Positions 34,950 through 44,948 are shown, counted from the stretch's first letter. The stretch: 64,000 bases of DNA from Fen-1301 sp963786395 (GCA_963786395.1 CAWAZD010000015.1:1-64000); one strand, 5' to 3'. Made by a program: numbers and translations. Notes: generated by a model not told the origin, from the letters alone.

Positions 34950-36638
34950 CTATTTTCTGTTATTATCAGGATATCTGCGACGGGGGCGCGGATATTGATC
35001 TCTGGGGGCATCAATTTTCTTAGCTTCCCTTTCATATGGCGGAGATTTTACGAGCAACTCATCCGGAGGATAAGTTGATGGCAGGGTTGCGCCTATCAGA
35101 TCTTCAATTGCAGGAATAACGAATGAATCATCCTCAGTAGCGAAACTTATCGATATGCCTGTAGCACCCGCTCTTGCGGTTCTTCCGATCCTATGGATAT
35201 AATCTTCGGGATCACCGGGTAGGGAATAATTAATTACATGGGAAATATTATCAACATGAATTCCTCTGCCGGCAACATCTGTAGCAATAAGAACTTTACA
35301 GGTATCCGATTTAAAGTTATCCAATACTTTAATTCTTTTTCTCTGGTCAACTTCACCGGAAAGAATTTCACAGTCGATGCCATTCCTATAAAGTTTTCTA
35401 CCGAGATCTCTAGTTTCATCCCTTCTGTTAACGAACACGAGGACCTTACCGGCTTTCTCTTTCATTAAAATATTATAAAGAAGTGAGTATTTTTCTTTTG
35501 AGGTAACTATATAAACAATTTGTTCGATACCTTTTACAATCATTTCTTCAGGTTCGACACTAACAGAGAATGAATCTGTAGTCCAGCTAGCAGCAAGGTT
35601 TCTCACATCGGTATTTATAGTAGCACTGAAGAAAAGGGTCTGCCTGGCATCCTTAGGAGGGCAAGCACGAATAATTTTTTTCACATCCGGAATAAATCCC
35701 ATATCAAGCATACGGTCAGCTTCATCAAGGATCAAAGTATCAACCTTATTGAAATGTAGTTCCTTTTTATTAAGAAAATCGATAATGCGGCCAGGAGTAC
35801 CGATCAAAAGGTCAATAGGTTTAAGGAGTTTATTACGTTGTTTATTATAATCCATTCCTCCAAAGACAGTAACAATATTTAAATTAAGATATTTTGAAAG
35901 AAGTTGTGCGTCTTTAGATATTTGCATAGCAAGTTCTCTAGTGGGGGCAAGAACAAGTACACGCGGTGATCCGGGTTTAGCATCTTCAGTGGCTTTATGC
36001 CTGATAATTCTTGTCATTGAAGTAATCAGGAATGCTGCTGTTTTGCCCGTGCCAGTTTGAGCCTGACCGATTGCGTCTTTTCCTTCAAGGGCTTTAGCAA
36101 GAATTTCCATTTGGATAGGAGTGCAATACTTAAAGTTGAGATCGAAGATTGCATGCATAACTTCCTGAGGGAGATCAAAATCATGGAATCTTTTTTTACC
36201 TTCAACCTCAGGAACTATAAATACTTTAGGGTCCCAGGGTATTACAGGTTTTGTTTCTTTAGGAACTGAAGCAGCCTTTGGTGTCTGAAATTGTTTAGTA
36301 TGGTATGGTTTATCAGACTGTTGGATTTTTTCAGATTGATTTTGTTTGGCTGGTTGATTTTGCTTTACAGCCTGGGAACTTTTGTTTTCAGGTTTGGTAT
36401 TCTGAGGTGTATCTTTCTGTTTATATTTTCCCGAAGAATATTTTACGGCGGGTACTCGCGGATTTGATCCTTTATAGTTTGGACTAACACCATCTCTGCG
36501 TGGTTCGACATTGCCTTCTTTTTTATTACCTGGAGCTTTTTTCTTTTCTGTTTCTTTTGTCTTTGAGGTTGAATCTTTCTTTGGAGAGGGCTTTCCCGAT
36601 AATTTTCTGCCTATGAGTTTTAATAATCTAAGTACCAA
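34950..36638 (-). CDS. DEAD-box RNA helicase (RhlB/RhlE-like)
   Basis: 562 residues from TTG 36638, with GCAGGA a few bases upstream. The first 130 residues are low complexity, rich in Lys, Gln, Ser and Pro, a likely disordered RNA-binding tail. The helicase core has the Q motif CTPIQ, motif I AQTGTGKT, PTRELA, GTPGR, LDEADRMLDMGF, SAT (FFSATI), and in the second RecA domain RGIHVDN and HRIGRTARAG. The C-terminus is Arg/Pro rich. It should unwind RNA in ribosome assembly or mRNA decay. RhlB-like by the sequence after the Q motif, but no RNase E partner is visible here. Confidence 0.95.
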   Translation of the reverse strand: MVLRLLKLIGRKLSGKPSPKKDSTSKTKETEKKKAPGNKKEGNVEPRRDGVSPNYKGSNPRVPAVKYSSGKYKQKDTPQNTKPENKSSQAVKQNQPAKQNQSEKIQQSDKPYHTKQFQTPKAASVPKETKPVIPWDPKVFIVPEVEGKKRFHDFDLPQEVMHAIFDLNFKYCTPIQMEILAKALEGKDAIGQAQTGTGKTAAFLITSMTRIIRHKATEDAKPGSPRVLVLAPTRELAMQISKDAQLLSKYLNLNIVTVFGGMDYNKQRNKLLKPIDLLIGTPGRIIDFLNKKELHFNKVDTLILDEADRMLDMGFIPDVKKIIRACPPKDARQTLFFSATINTDVRNLAASWTTDSFSVSVEPEEMIVKGIEQIVYIVTSKEKYSLLYNILMKEKAGKVLVFVNRRDETRDLGRKLYRNGIDCEILSGEVDQRKRIKVLDNFKSDTCKVLIATDVAGRGIHVDNISHVINYSLPGDPEDYIHRIGRTARAGATGISISFATEDDSFVIPAIEDLIGATLPSTYPPDELLVKSPPYEREAKKIDAPRDQYPRPRRRYPDNNRK

Positions 36639-36831
36639 TCAGTCCTGCTTTTAGTTAGTGATTTTTCAAAGGAGTTTAATACCTACCTTTTTCAACCTTA
36701 AATATAATTAAAAAGGAGGATATAATCAGACATTCCAACAAGATAAATTGTTGTTATTATAATGGGGAAACACACATCACAGTTTTAGATTTTAGTCTTT
36801 GAATATTTTCATGAAGGAAACACACAGTATG

Positions 36832-36862
36832 AATCCCAGCCCCGAATAACCGGGGCAGGATT
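36832..36862. repeat. hairpin AATCC-GCCCCG / CGGGGC-GGATT
   Basis: GCCCCG (36839-36844) pairs with CGGGGC (36851-36856), extended by AATCC/GGATT with a mismatch between. It lies about 30 bases beyond the 3' end of the OB-fold lipoprotein gene. The T run follows on the plus strand, not on the minus strand. Resembles the GCCCCGAC palindrome at 17,873. Confidence 0.45.
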
Positions 36863-36893
36863 TTCCAGGTGAAGGTAATTGGGTGGAATACTG

Positions 36894-37634
36894 TTAAGTA
36901 CCTTTTTCTATGTTAATCTTCGCATCTTCGAGCATAACCTTATAAGTATATCCAGCTCCGAAATCTTTGTTAGTAACAACTTTTCCTTCAACAATGATAA
37001 TCTGACCGACTTGTGTTTGATCTTTACTTGTAACCATAAGGTCAAAAGTATTACCGGAGCCAGTGCCGTCCTGAATATGTATCCAGTTTCTATTCATAAT
37101 TTCGGGATTATATTTAACGACTTCGCCTCTAATTTTAATTGTTTTACCATTAAGTTTAACCATTTCATTATAAACTTGTTCGACAGTTTTTCCATCTTTA
37201 AGATGTTCAATCTTTACGTTAGCTTTTGGGGTAGACATAATCTGAGAATGAGCAGTCTGCGGATCTATTTTAGAAGTTGATTGAGGGGCATTCATATTAT
37301 GTGGAGTTTTAACTGCATCTTCAACAAAAAGCACTGATTCAAAATCTCTGTTAAGAGTCTTACTATGAAAATTCTTCATCTCCATACTTTTAGTGAAGTA
37401 GAGGAGGTCACCTTTGGCAGCTTCCATTTTGGTAACTGCAATCCAGAATTTATTATTATCTTTATCGCTTACCTGCAGATAAGTATAATCGGCTGCATCA
37501 AGTCTGTCTTCAACTTTCACAACACGTGTCCCAGGAGGAACATTTGCATCTTGTACCTTATTTTCTTCCTTCTTCTGGCAGGCAGCAAGAGTAATAATTG
37601 CTAAAAAGGCTAGAAGGAAAAGGGAACTTCTCAT
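36894..37634 (-). CDS. OB-fold lipoprotein
   Basis: 246 residues from ATG 37634 (GGAGTG six bases upstream), four codons inside the longest frame. The lipobox LAAC at about residue 18 makes it a lipoprotein. Residues 35-100 (VEDRLDAADYTYLQVSDKDNN) and 155-245 (GKTIKIRGEVVKYNPEIMNR..WIHIQDGTG) look like two OB-fold modules of the NrfJ/YdeI exported type. These bind small ligands, nucleic acid or metal in other proteins, but I assign no ligand. It is transcribed alone, convergent with nothing obvious. Confidence 0.75.
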   Translation of the reverse strand: MRSSLFLLAFLAIITLAACQKKEENKVQDANVPPGTRVVKVEDRLDAADYTYLQVSDKDNNKFWIAVTKMEAAKGDLLYFTKSMEMKNFHSKTLNRDFESVLFVEDAVKTPHNMNAPQSTSKIDPQTAHSQIMSTPKANVKIEHLKDGKTVEQVYNEMVKLNGKTIKIRGEVVKYNPEIMNRNWIHIQDGTGSGNTFDLMVTSKDQTQVGQIIIVEGKVVTNKDFGAGYTYKVMLEDAKINIEKGT

Positions 37635-37859
37635 ACAACACTCCAATAATTATTAAGTAATTGGTAAATATATAAAAGGAAAATCAATTCTCCGAAGCAA
37701 AAATATTACCTTTAAACACGAGATATAAAAGTCTTCTATTCGATTGATATTAGACATTTCTTAAAATTCAGCTATCGGAGTTTAAGAGGTAAGATTTTAC
37801 CAGATTTGGCTAATAACCAGTGTAATATTATGATAGATTAGGTGTTCCTATAATTGCAA

Positions 37860-38693
37860 TCAAATTATCGATATTACCGGAGAAAGATCCCGGGAATTTA
37901 TTTCGTTTTTATATACAACTGATTCAAGGAACAGACCGGAAGGAGGTGCAGTAAATTTAGCTGGAGTATTGTCATTTGTATTCAAGTATAACAAAAGATC
38001 TTTTTCAGTTTGTTTGCCTCTGCCTATTTCCACAAGAAGCCCAATCATTCTTCTTACCATTTTCCACAAGAAATGGGACGCAGTTATACGGATTAAAATC
38101 AAATTACCATCCTCTTTCAATTCAATATTATCAACCATAACCTTAGTAGATTTTTCGTCTCTATCATCATCGGAAAAGGAGATATAATCGTGCATTCCTT
38201 TAAAGTTAACAGAGGCTTGTTTCATTAAATCGAAATTGAGATTGTCCTTAATCCACCAGACATAGTTTTTGCCGAGAGCAGTTCTTCTTCTTGATATTTG
38301 ATAAAGGTAACTTCTTGAGGCGGCATCATGCCTTGCATGGAATGTGGAATGGATTTTTTGCACCTCAAGTATATTTACATCATGAGGAAGTAAGTCATTA
38401 AATTTCAATTTGATTATTTCGGGTGCGAGCATAGATTTAACTTCAAGATGGGCAATTTGACAAAGGGCGTGAACCCCGCTGTCGGTTCTGCCGGACCCTT
38501 GAATATCGACATCGTTAGTTTTGAATATTTCCACTGCGGCATTAATCAATGTCCCTTGAATAGTTTTGGCGTTCTGTTGTTTCTGCCAGCCACTATACCG
38601 GGTTCCCTCGTATTCGATGTACATTTTAAATCTTGGGGAGATTGAATTGCTTTTTTTGTAATTACCGCGGGGGTTGTTGAATTTATTAAGCAT
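37860..38693 (-). CDS. truA: tRNA pseudouridine(38-40) synthase
   Basis: 277 residues. Converts uridines 38-40 in the anticodon stem to pseudouridine. Motifs: YEGTRYSGWQKQ, the catalytic Asp71 in GSGRTDSGVHAL, FHARHDAASRSYLYQI, and the C-terminal ASHFLWKMVRRMIG. The start at 38693 follows the queD stop by one base, so the two are translationally close; about 20 extra N-terminal residues precede the conserved core. It forms a tRNA-modification cluster with queD and queE. Confidence 0.96.
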   Translation of the reverse strand: MLNKFNNPRGNYKKSNSISPRFKMYIEYEGTRYSGWQKQQNAKTIQGTLINAAVEIFKTNDVDIQGSGRTDSGVHALCQIAHLEVKSMLAPEIIKLKFNDLLPHDVNILEVQKIHSTFHARHDAASRSYLYQISRRRTALGKNYVWWIKDNLNFDLMKQASVNFKGMHDYISFSDDDRDEKSTKVMVDNIELKEDGNLILIRITASHFLWKMVRRMIGLLVEIGRGKQTEKDLLLYLNTNDNTPAKFTAPPSGLFLESVVYKNEINSRDLSPVISII

Positions 38694-38694
38694 A

Positions 38695-39114
38695 CTATTT
38701 ATTCAACTCAATAATTTCTTCGGCATAATCATCGGGAGTTTCACAAATCCTGACTTTTATAGATTTAATATTAGGAGGAAGGTTCGAATCTTTTATTCTG
38801 TTAAGAAAATAGTAACAAATATTTTCCACAGTTGATTGAAAGTCCGCGACTACTTTCTTTGAATTCAGTTTATTAAGGAAATCTATCACAACTTTGTCCT
38901 CATGATAAACCAGAAAAGCGTGGTCGAGTTCCTCTACTATAGGATTTATAATGTTTTTAAAGTCAAAGTAATCGAGTACCATACCATTCTTGTCAACTTC
39001 CCCATCCAGTTCGACAATCATTTTATAAGAATGACCGTGAATATTTTTACATTTACCGAAATGTTCGGGTAGGCGATGTCCCATTTCCCAGGAGAACTCT
39101 TTAGCTATTTTCAT
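38695..39114 (-). CDS. queD: 6-carboxy-5,6,7,8-tetrahydropterin synthase
   Basis: 139 residues, PTPS/QueD family. It converts dihydroneopterin triphosphate to 6-carboxytetrahydropterin, the second step to queuosine. Zinc ligands His13, His26 and His28 (HGHSY), Cys22 in CKNIHGH, the Asp-His pair in EELDHAFL and the C-terminal ETPDDYAEE Glu are present. Its ATG overlaps the queE stop by one base (TAATG), a sign of coupled translation. Confidence 0.95.
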   Translation of the reverse strand: MKIAKEFSWEMGHRLPEHFGKCKNIHGHSYKMIVELDGEVDKNGMVLDYFDFKNIINPIVEELDHAFLVYHEDKVVIDFLNKLNSKKVVADFQSTVENICYYFLNRIKDSNLPPNIKSIKVRICETPDDYAEEIIELNK

Positions 39115-39752
39115 TATACTCCTCGTTCATCAGGTTTCCAGATGAATTTATGCATCTGAAGTTGAAACCTAACATTTAAATTATCTTCTAATATCCAATT
39201 GACAAGTTCGATAGGTTGAAGTTTACCAAATATTACTGAAAAAAGAATTTCACATTTTTTGTCAAGCTCATACCTCGAAAGAATTTCTTTAGCCCAAACG
39301 TAATCTTCCCTGTTTCCCAAAACGAACTTTACCTCATCCGAATTCTTAAGAAAACTAATATTATCATATAGATTTTTCTTCATCATACCGCTTGATGGAG
39401 TTTTAAGGTCCATTATTATTTTTACTCTTTTATCAATATTTTTCACAGGAAGGCTGCCGCCTGTTTCAAGTAGAACTTGAAATCCTGAATCGGCCAATTT
39501 TCTCATTAGCATAAGGGATTCTTGCTGAAGCAGTGGTTCTCCGCCAGTTAATTCAACAAGCTTACAGTTATATCCGTTAACTTTGTTGAAAATTTCATCA
39601 ATACTTAGGTCAATTCCTTCATAAAATGCATATTCTGTGTCGCAATAAGTACATCTAAGATTGCAGTAAGTCATGCGTATAAACACACAAGGAAGCCCAG
39701 CTTTTGTGCTTTCTCCCTGGACAGAATAGTATATTTCGTTAATTTTAAGCAT
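39114..39752 (-). CDS. queE: 7-carboxy-7-deazaguanine synthase, radical SAM
   Basis: 212 residues. Radical SAM enzyme turning carboxytetrahydropterin into 7-carboxy-7-deazaguanine for queuosine. YSVQGES and the cluster-binding cysteines Cys30, Cys34 and Cys37 (CNLRCTYC) are present, as are the SAM-binding ELTGGEPLLQQ and LETGGS. The C-terminal FQLQMHKFIW matches the family. First gene of queE-queD-truA. The other queuosine genes (queC, queF, tgt, folE) are not in the window. Confidence 0.95.
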   Translation of the reverse strand: MLKINEIYYSVQGESTKAGLPCVFIRMTYCNLRCTYCDTEYAFYEGIDLSIDEIFNKVNGYNCKLVELTGGEPLLQQESLMLMRKLADSGFQVLLETGGSLPVKNIDKRVKIIMDLKTPSSGMMKKNLYDNISFLKNSDEVKFVLGNREDYVWAKEILSRYELDKKCEILFSVIFGKLQPIELVNWILEDNLNVRFQLQMHKFIWKPDERGV

Positions 39753-39793
39753 TATTCATATATATCAGAGTGTCAAATTTAATAAAGAAGTTG

Positions 39794-39822
39794 TTGACAT
39801 CAAATCCTATAATTCCTATATT
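39794..39822 (+). promoter_or_regulatory. sigma-A promoter of rpsT
   Basis: Perfect -35 TTGACA (39794-39799), 17-base spacer, -10 TATATT (39817-39822), 42 bases before the rpsT ATG. The best promoter match in the window. Confidence 0.75.
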
Positions 39823-39864
39823 TAGAGTCAATTTTTATTATTTGTTATAAAAGGTTATTAATTA

Positions 39865-40146
39865 ATGGCTAATCATAAATCGGCTAAGAAAAGAACACGT
39901 ACCAGTGAGAGAAGAAGAATTATAAATCAAATGTCCGAATCAAGAATTAAGTCTTCTATTAAAAAAGTAATTGCAACAACCGATAAAGCCGAAGCAGAAA
40001 AACTTTACAAAGAAGCTGTTGCTTTGTTAGACCGTAGTGCAGTAAAAGGCAAAATTCCAAAGAATAATGCCTCAAGGAAAAAAGCTTCACTAACACGACA
40101 TGTGAATAAGCTTGGAACTGTGGTTCCTGCCGCTGAGAAAAAATAG
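39865..40146 (+). CDS. rpsT: 30S ribosomal protein S20
   Basis: 93 residues, MANHKSAKKRTRTSERRR opening, basic and helical, normal length for bS20, which binds 16S rRNA early in 30S assembly. ATG at 39865 and its own promoter and terminator show it is a single-gene unit. Confidence 0.97.
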   Translation: MANHKSAKKRTRTSERRRIINQMSESRIKSSIKKVIATTDKAEAEKLYKEAVALLDRSAVKGKIPKNNASRKKASLTRHVNKLGTVVPAAEKK

Positions 40147-40174
40147 AGAATTAAGAATTAGAGTTTATATTGAG

Positions 40175-40206
40175 CTGCCTCTGTTAAAAGAGGCAGTTTT
40201 AGTTTT
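40175..40206 (+). terminator. terminator of rpsT
   Basis: CTGCCTCT (40175-40182) with AGAGGCAG (40189-40196), six-base loop, then TTTTAGTTTTAG. Confidence 0.85.
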
Positions 40207-40228
40207 AGTAGAATCTTATCAAATGTTA

Positions 40229-41734
40229 TTATAATTCCTCAATTGAATCTATACCTTCCGGTTTAGGAATAAAAAATCTAACAGACTGCACAACACCATT
40301 CTTCTTAATATGTCGTTCGATTTTTTTCCTTATTATAACACTATGCTCAATATGAACACCATCTTCAATAACAGAACCAAAAATATAACTTGTACCTTTA
40401 ATTAGAACATTTTTGCCAATGCGAAGGGGAAATTCATTACTACCTGTGAGCCTCACAGTAGATTCAATTCTTGAACCTTCCCCGATTTCAATGTTCCCTT
40501 TAATAATATCACCTTGCAGGACCTCGACCCCTAGACCTATTTTCATAATTTGGTCGGGAAAGGTAGTGATATTAACATTCTGCCAGATAATGACATTCTG
40601 ATCAAAATGTACTTCACCTTCAACCACAACATTCTGTTTGAATTCTATATTATAATTTAACCTGGCACCTTTACCAATATAAACACCTTTTCCAATTGAA
40701 ATATCCAGAGGAGCACCTTTTTTATCCAATTCAATTATCTGGTCTATAACTGTTTCATGAATAAAGAAATCATCTGGATCATCGATCCGAATAATATCCT
40801 TAAGTCTATTGTAATGCTGATTACGAGCAACAACTTCCATCTCCTTAAGCACTGATTTATTATTAAATCCCATTACTACGTGCTGTTCACTTGGGCTTAC
40901 AGCCATGACAATCATTTTGTTTTTATTAAACAAGGAAATTAAGTCAGTTATATAAATTTCACCCTGAGCATTATTACCTGAAAGTTGATTAATAGTGCTC
41001 CTAAGCTTTTTATATTTAAAGGCGTACACACCGGAATTGAATTCATTATTCTCAATGAGTTCATTCCTAGAGAAAGAATATGTTTTGCCATTAAAATTTA
41101 CTTTATAAGGTTTATCATCAGGAAGTGCGAGTATATCCTTGAATTCCAATATTTCAATCACCTTATCCATGTCTTTACCGGAAGCATTTCCATTTTCATC
41201 AAGCTTTTTAACTCTAACAATCCGTCCATAGGAATTTTCTATCGGGTCGCCCGTATAAATTCCTGTAAGAACCATCATATCGCTTCCTGATGAAATAAAA
41301 TCTTTACGGAACTGAATAATAGTTTCTTTGTTAATCAGTCCCATATCCCCTGGTAGAACGAAAACAATTCCGTCGAATCTTTTGTCATCTATTTTTTCAA
41401 GAGCAATCTGCACGGCATGTCCGGTTCCATTCTGAAACTCCTGATAAGCATAATTTGTGCATAGTCTTTTACCCAGTACTTCAATAACATCGGTGGCTTT
41501 AATACCAACCACAACTATAAAATTAATATCCTTTATGCCATTACGACATGCATCAAATACTCTTTCGACAGTAGGGACACCCCAGATTTTATGCAGCATC
41601 TTAGAGGTATGGGACTTAATTCTTTTTCCATGACCTGCAGCCAGGATTACCGCTATTTCGCTTTTAGAATAATCTAGTTCTGAAGAAAGATTATTTGTGA
41701 TTTCATATATTTTGTTATTAGCAACAATATCCAT
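40229..41734 (-). CDS. glmU: GlmU-type nucleotidyltransferase with left-handed beta-helix domain
   Basis: 501 residues. N-terminal nucleotidyltransferase: VILAAGHGKRIKSHTSKMLHK is the pyrophosphorylase signature of GlmU (LAAG-x-G-x-R-x-x-S--x-K-x-L), with FVLPGDMGLI and the GTGHAVQIA motif. The C-terminal part (about 340-480) has hexapeptide repeats of a left-handed beta-helix. GlmU makes UDP-GlcNAc for peptidoglycan and LPS; the middle insertion and short helix make strict bifunctionality uncertain. GGAG lies eight bases before ATG 41734. A different GlmU-like protein is encoded at 54,077-55,324. Confidence 0.8.
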   Translation of the reverse strand: MDIVANNKIYEITNNLSSELDYSKSEIAVILAAGHGKRIKSHTSKMLHKIWGVPTVERVFDACRNGIKDINFIVVVGIKATDVIEVLGKRLCTNYAYQEFQNGTGHAVQIALEKIDDKRFDGIVFVLPGDMGLINKETIIQFRKDFISSGSDMMVLTGIYTGDPIENSYGRIVRVKKLDENGNASGKDMDKVIEILEFKDILALPDDKPYKVNFNGKTYSFSRNELIENNEFNSGVYAFKYKKLRSTINQLSGNNAQGEIYITDLISLFNKNKMIVMAVSPSEQHVVMGFNNKSVLKEMEVVARNQHYNRLKDIIRIDDPDDFFIHETVIDQIIELDKKGAPLDISIGKGVYIGKGARLNYNIEFKQNVVVEGEVHFDQNVIIWQNVNITTFPDQIMKIGLGVEVLQGDIIKGNIEIGEGSRIESTVRLTGSNEFPLRIGKNVLIKGTSYIFGSVIEDGVHIEHSVIIRKKIERHIKKNGVVQSVRFFIPKPEGIDSIEEL

Positions 41735-41799
41735 TAAGAAGACTCCGAAAATTGATAATCATTTAGATAGAATATTTATACGATAAACTTAAGATCTAC

Positions 41800-42957
41800 T
41801 CATATAGTTTGAGTTATTTTAGATGGTACCGAATTATATGAATTTAGAATAGTAACTATTAATACAAAAACAATTGACAATGTTGAATTAGTTATAAATC
41901 CTGACGTAAAAGCGGAGACAATAAAACTAGTTACTGAAAGCAAAAGACCTAAAATTATGTCTCTACTATCAATATTTTTTAACAGTTTTATTCCAAAATA
42001 ATAGATTACTGAAATTAAAAAAAGAAATGAAAGAAGGCCTATAACACCGGAATCGAAATAAATCTGAAGGAACTCATTGTGCCATCCACCAATGCCTTTA
42101 TCTACTACTTCATTGAATAAAGGAAATGTATTCTTGAATGTGTGCGGACCATATCCAAGTATTGGATGATTAAATAATATTTCCCTCGCCCCTTTATATA
42201 AAATATCACGGTCTGAATATCCCAAAGGATTTCCAACCCTCTGATTCAACTCAGTTGAATTATTATGGAATGAAAGAAGGGTTAATAGCGCAGATGAAAA
42301 AACGATAATCAGGACATCTTTTAATCTGAACTTCTTAAAAACCAACCCTGTAATAAAAAACAAAGCAGCGATTGCAATACTTGTTCTACCAAGAGATGTT
42401 ATAAGTCCTACAATAACTATAATAAGTCCTGCAATTCTTAGGTATTGAATTATTTTTTTTTCATTACCCGTAGGATAAAATATTAAAAATGGCAGTAAAG
42501 CCAATAGATACGATGAGTACACTGTATATCCTGAAGAAAAAGATTGCGCCCGAGCTACAAGGCTCAGATTAAATGAAACGATACCAGTTAAGGCTGTAAT
42601 AATAGCAGCTAATAAAAAGAAACGGATCAAATCTGATCTCATTTCCGAAGAGAATAGTTTTAAATAGAAATTTGCCGAGAAGAAAAACAAGTAGAACAAT
42701 AATTCCTTTAAATAGATTTCGGAAGTAGCCTTAGGGTATTCCGAAAAATATGCTGTAATCAGTCGAACTATTCCGAAAGAAATAACCGCAACAGTTAGCA
42801 AATCGAATGATTTTTTCTTTTCTTTGTTATACTCGAAAAGCCAGAGGAAAGCAACTATATATGCAAAAACCTGAAGCAAGAATAATGAAACACCAAAACT
42901 GAAGGCTGTGGCAACAATTAAAAAATAAGGTAACTTCAGATTATATCTCGAAGACAT
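41800..42957 (-). CDS. O-antigen ligase / polymerase family protein (Wzy/WaaL)
   Basis: 385 residues, about 11-12 membrane helices. The Wzy_C-type signature is in the external loop region: SLGRTSIAIAALFF, then NHPILGYGPHTFK and GWHNEFLQIYFDSGVIG, with the conserved His and Arg. Members ligate O-antigen to lipid A-core or polymerise repeat units at the outer face of the inner membrane; which of the two cannot be told. The next genes on the strand are an MsbA-like exporter (upstream) and GlmU (downstream), which fits envelope polysaccharide work. Confidence 0.87.
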   Translation of the reverse strand: MSSRYNLKLPYFLIVATAFSFGVSLFLLQVFAYIVAFLWLFEYNKEKKKSFDLLTVAVISFGIVRLITAYFSEYPKATSEIYLKELLFYLFFFSANFYLKLFSSEMRSDLIRFFLLAAIITALTGIVSFNLSLVARAQSFSSGYTVYSSYLLALLPFLIFYPTGNEKKIIQYLRIAGLIIVIVGLITSLGRTSIAIAALFFITGLVFKKFRLKDVLIIVFSSALLTLLSFHNNSTELNQRVGNPLGYSDRDILYKGAREILFNHPILGYGPHTFKNTFPLFNEVVDKGIGGWHNEFLQIYFDSGVIGLLSFLFLISVIYYFGIKLLKNIDSRDIILGLLLSVTSFIVSAFTSGFITNSTLSIVFVLIVTILNSYNSVPSKITQTI

Positions 42958-43037
42958 TAATAACCCATTTTAATGATTTTAATAAAGATAAAGTTAACCA
43001 TTATGATATATAAATAAAATCCGGATCATATTGTTAA

Positions 43038-44894
43038 TTAATCCCTAAACTGCATTTCATAAAATTTACTGTAAAGACCTTTTTCATTCTTGATTAATTC
43101 ATCATGTGTGCCATATTGAACGACTTTACCCCTATCCAGGACAATTATACTATTTGCATTCCTTATGGTGCTTAATCGATGAGCAATAACAAATGTAGTT
43201 CTGTTAACCATGAGTCTTTCGATAGCCTCTTGCACAAGGAGTTCAGACTCATTATCGAGTGCGGAGGTTGCTTCATCAAATATCATGATTTCCGGATTCT
43301 TTAATAAAGCTCGTGCTATAGATAAACGCTGACGTTGTCCACCGGATATTTTCACTCCGCGTTCCCCTATAATTGTTTCATATCCCTGTGGCATTTCCAT
43401 AATAAAGTTATGAGCATTAGCGGTTTTGGCAGCTTCAACAATTTTATCAAAGGGGAATTCAGATAAGCCATAGGCGATATTTCTTTTAATAGATTCATTG
43501 AACAGAAAAGTTTCCTGAGTAACAATACCCATTTGGCTACGAAGATCCTCAATTCTAAAATGCTTTATATCCATATTATCAAGGAATATCGTCCCGGAGG
43601 ACGGATCATAGAATCTAGGGATAAGGTCAACAAGAGTAGATTTTCCTCCACCACTCGGACCAACAAACGCAAGTATTTCTCCCTTATTTACTTTGAAAGA
43701 AAGGTTGTCAAGGACCAAATCTTCAGAATCTTCATAATGAAAAGAAACGTTTCTGAATTCAATTGAATTACTGAATCTATCCAGCTTAATAGGATTATCA
43801 ATATTTCTTATAGCAGGCTGTGTATCAAGGATTTCAAATATACGGTCGGCAGCGGCACTGGATTCCTGAATCCTATTGTTTACACTACTTAGCTCCTTGA
43901 TAGGGGGCATTAGCTGGAAAATTGCAAAAAGGAACCCTATAAATTCACTGGCTGTTAAAGTTTTATCGTGAAGAACAAGAATACCACCATAATAGATTAT
44001 AATTACACCAACTATAACACTCAAGATTTCTGTAATTGGAGATGATGCATTCCTTATTCTTGCTACTTTAAGAATAAGTTTAAGGAAATTATGTGTTTCA
44101 TCCATAAATTTTTTGTTTTCATACTTTTCCATTCCGAAAGCCTTAACAATTTTAACTCCCGAAATTGTTTCCTGCAAAATGCTTGTTATGTCAGCCATTT
44201 TAGCCTGAATAGATGTGCTATACCTTCGCAGGATGAAACCGATCCATGTTATTATAACCATAGTAACAGGAAGAACTAAAAATGAAAGAAGTAATAAGCG
44301 CCAGCTTATACTTAAAGCAATACCGAGAAACATTAATATTGTAAGTGGTTCCCTGATAAGATTAAGGAATGTAGCGCTGATACTGGCTTGGACAGCAGTA
44401 ACATCATTTGTTAATCGTGATATTAAATTACCAACGCGTTCCTGCTTAAAGTAGCTCATAGGAAGCTGGTGAAGATGCTGGTAAACCACATCCCGCAGAT
44501 CCTTCATACTGGCAAATTCAGTTAAAGCCAGGAAATACGCTTGCAAATAACCGAATATGTTTTTGAGTAGAAATGAGAAAAATACAAGAATACAGATATT
44601 AAAAAGCGCATGAATTTTATCGCCTGCAAACACAAAATTGTTAAATGCAATTACAACATCATCCTTTAGGTTAATAACCCAATCCGGAAAAATTGCAATA
44701 GTTTTATCTATAGCAGAGGATTGATGAATAATCTCGCTCTTATTGGATTCCTGGAAAAGAGTATCGAGAAGTGGGATAGTAAGATAAACAGAAACAGCGC
44801 TGAATATTGCAAATAGAATTGTAAACACAATCGACAAGGCCAGGTGTTTCCAATATGGCTTAACGTATTCTAATATTCTTAAGTAAGTTTTCAT
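43038..44894 (-). CDS. ABC exporter, MsbA-like
   Basis: 618 residues, a half-transporter with six membrane helices (about 15-330) and one ATPase domain. Walker A GPSGGGKSTL, Q loop VTQETFLFN, signature SGGQRQRLSIARALL, Walker B IMIFDEATSALD and the switch His in VIAHRLSTI are intact. The ELTEFASMKDLRD and FKQERVGNLISRLTND motifs are typical of the MsbA lipid flippase. It would move a lipid (LPS precursor) across the inner membrane, consistent with the O-antigen ligase downstream. Confidence 0.93.
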   Translation of the reverse strand: MKTYLRILEYVKPYWKHLALSIVFTILFAIFSAVSVYLTIPLLDTLFQESNKSEIIHQSSAIDKTIAIFPDWVINLKDDVVIAFNNFVFAGDKIHALFNICILVFFSFLLKNIFGYLQAYFLALTEFASMKDLRDVVYQHLHQLPMSYFKQERVGNLISRLTNDVTAVQASISATFLNLIREPLTILMFLGIALSISWRLLLLSFLVLPVTMVIITWIGFILRRYSTSIQAKMADITSILQETISGVKIVKAFGMEKYENKKFMDETHNFLKLILKVARIRNASSPITEILSVIVGVIIIYYGGILVLHDKTLTASEFIGFLFAIFQLMPPIKELSSVNNRIQESSAAADRIFEILDTQPAIRNIDNPIKLDRFSNSIEFRNVSFHYEDSEDLVLDNLSFKVNKGEILAFVGPSGGGKSTLVDLIPRFYDPSSGTIFLDNMDIKHFRIEDLRSQMGIVTQETFLFNESIKRNIAYGLSEFPFDKIVEAAKTANAHNFIMEMPQGYETIIGERGVKISGGQRQRLSIARALLKNPEIMIFDEATSALDNESELLVQEAIERLMVNRTTFVIAHRLSTIRNANSIIVLDRGKVVQYGTHDELIKNEKGLYSKFYEMQFRD

Positions 44895-44948
44895 TTTGAC
44901 ACTTTAATTTCGGAAACATTGAAAATATATTTATAATCATTTTAAAGA

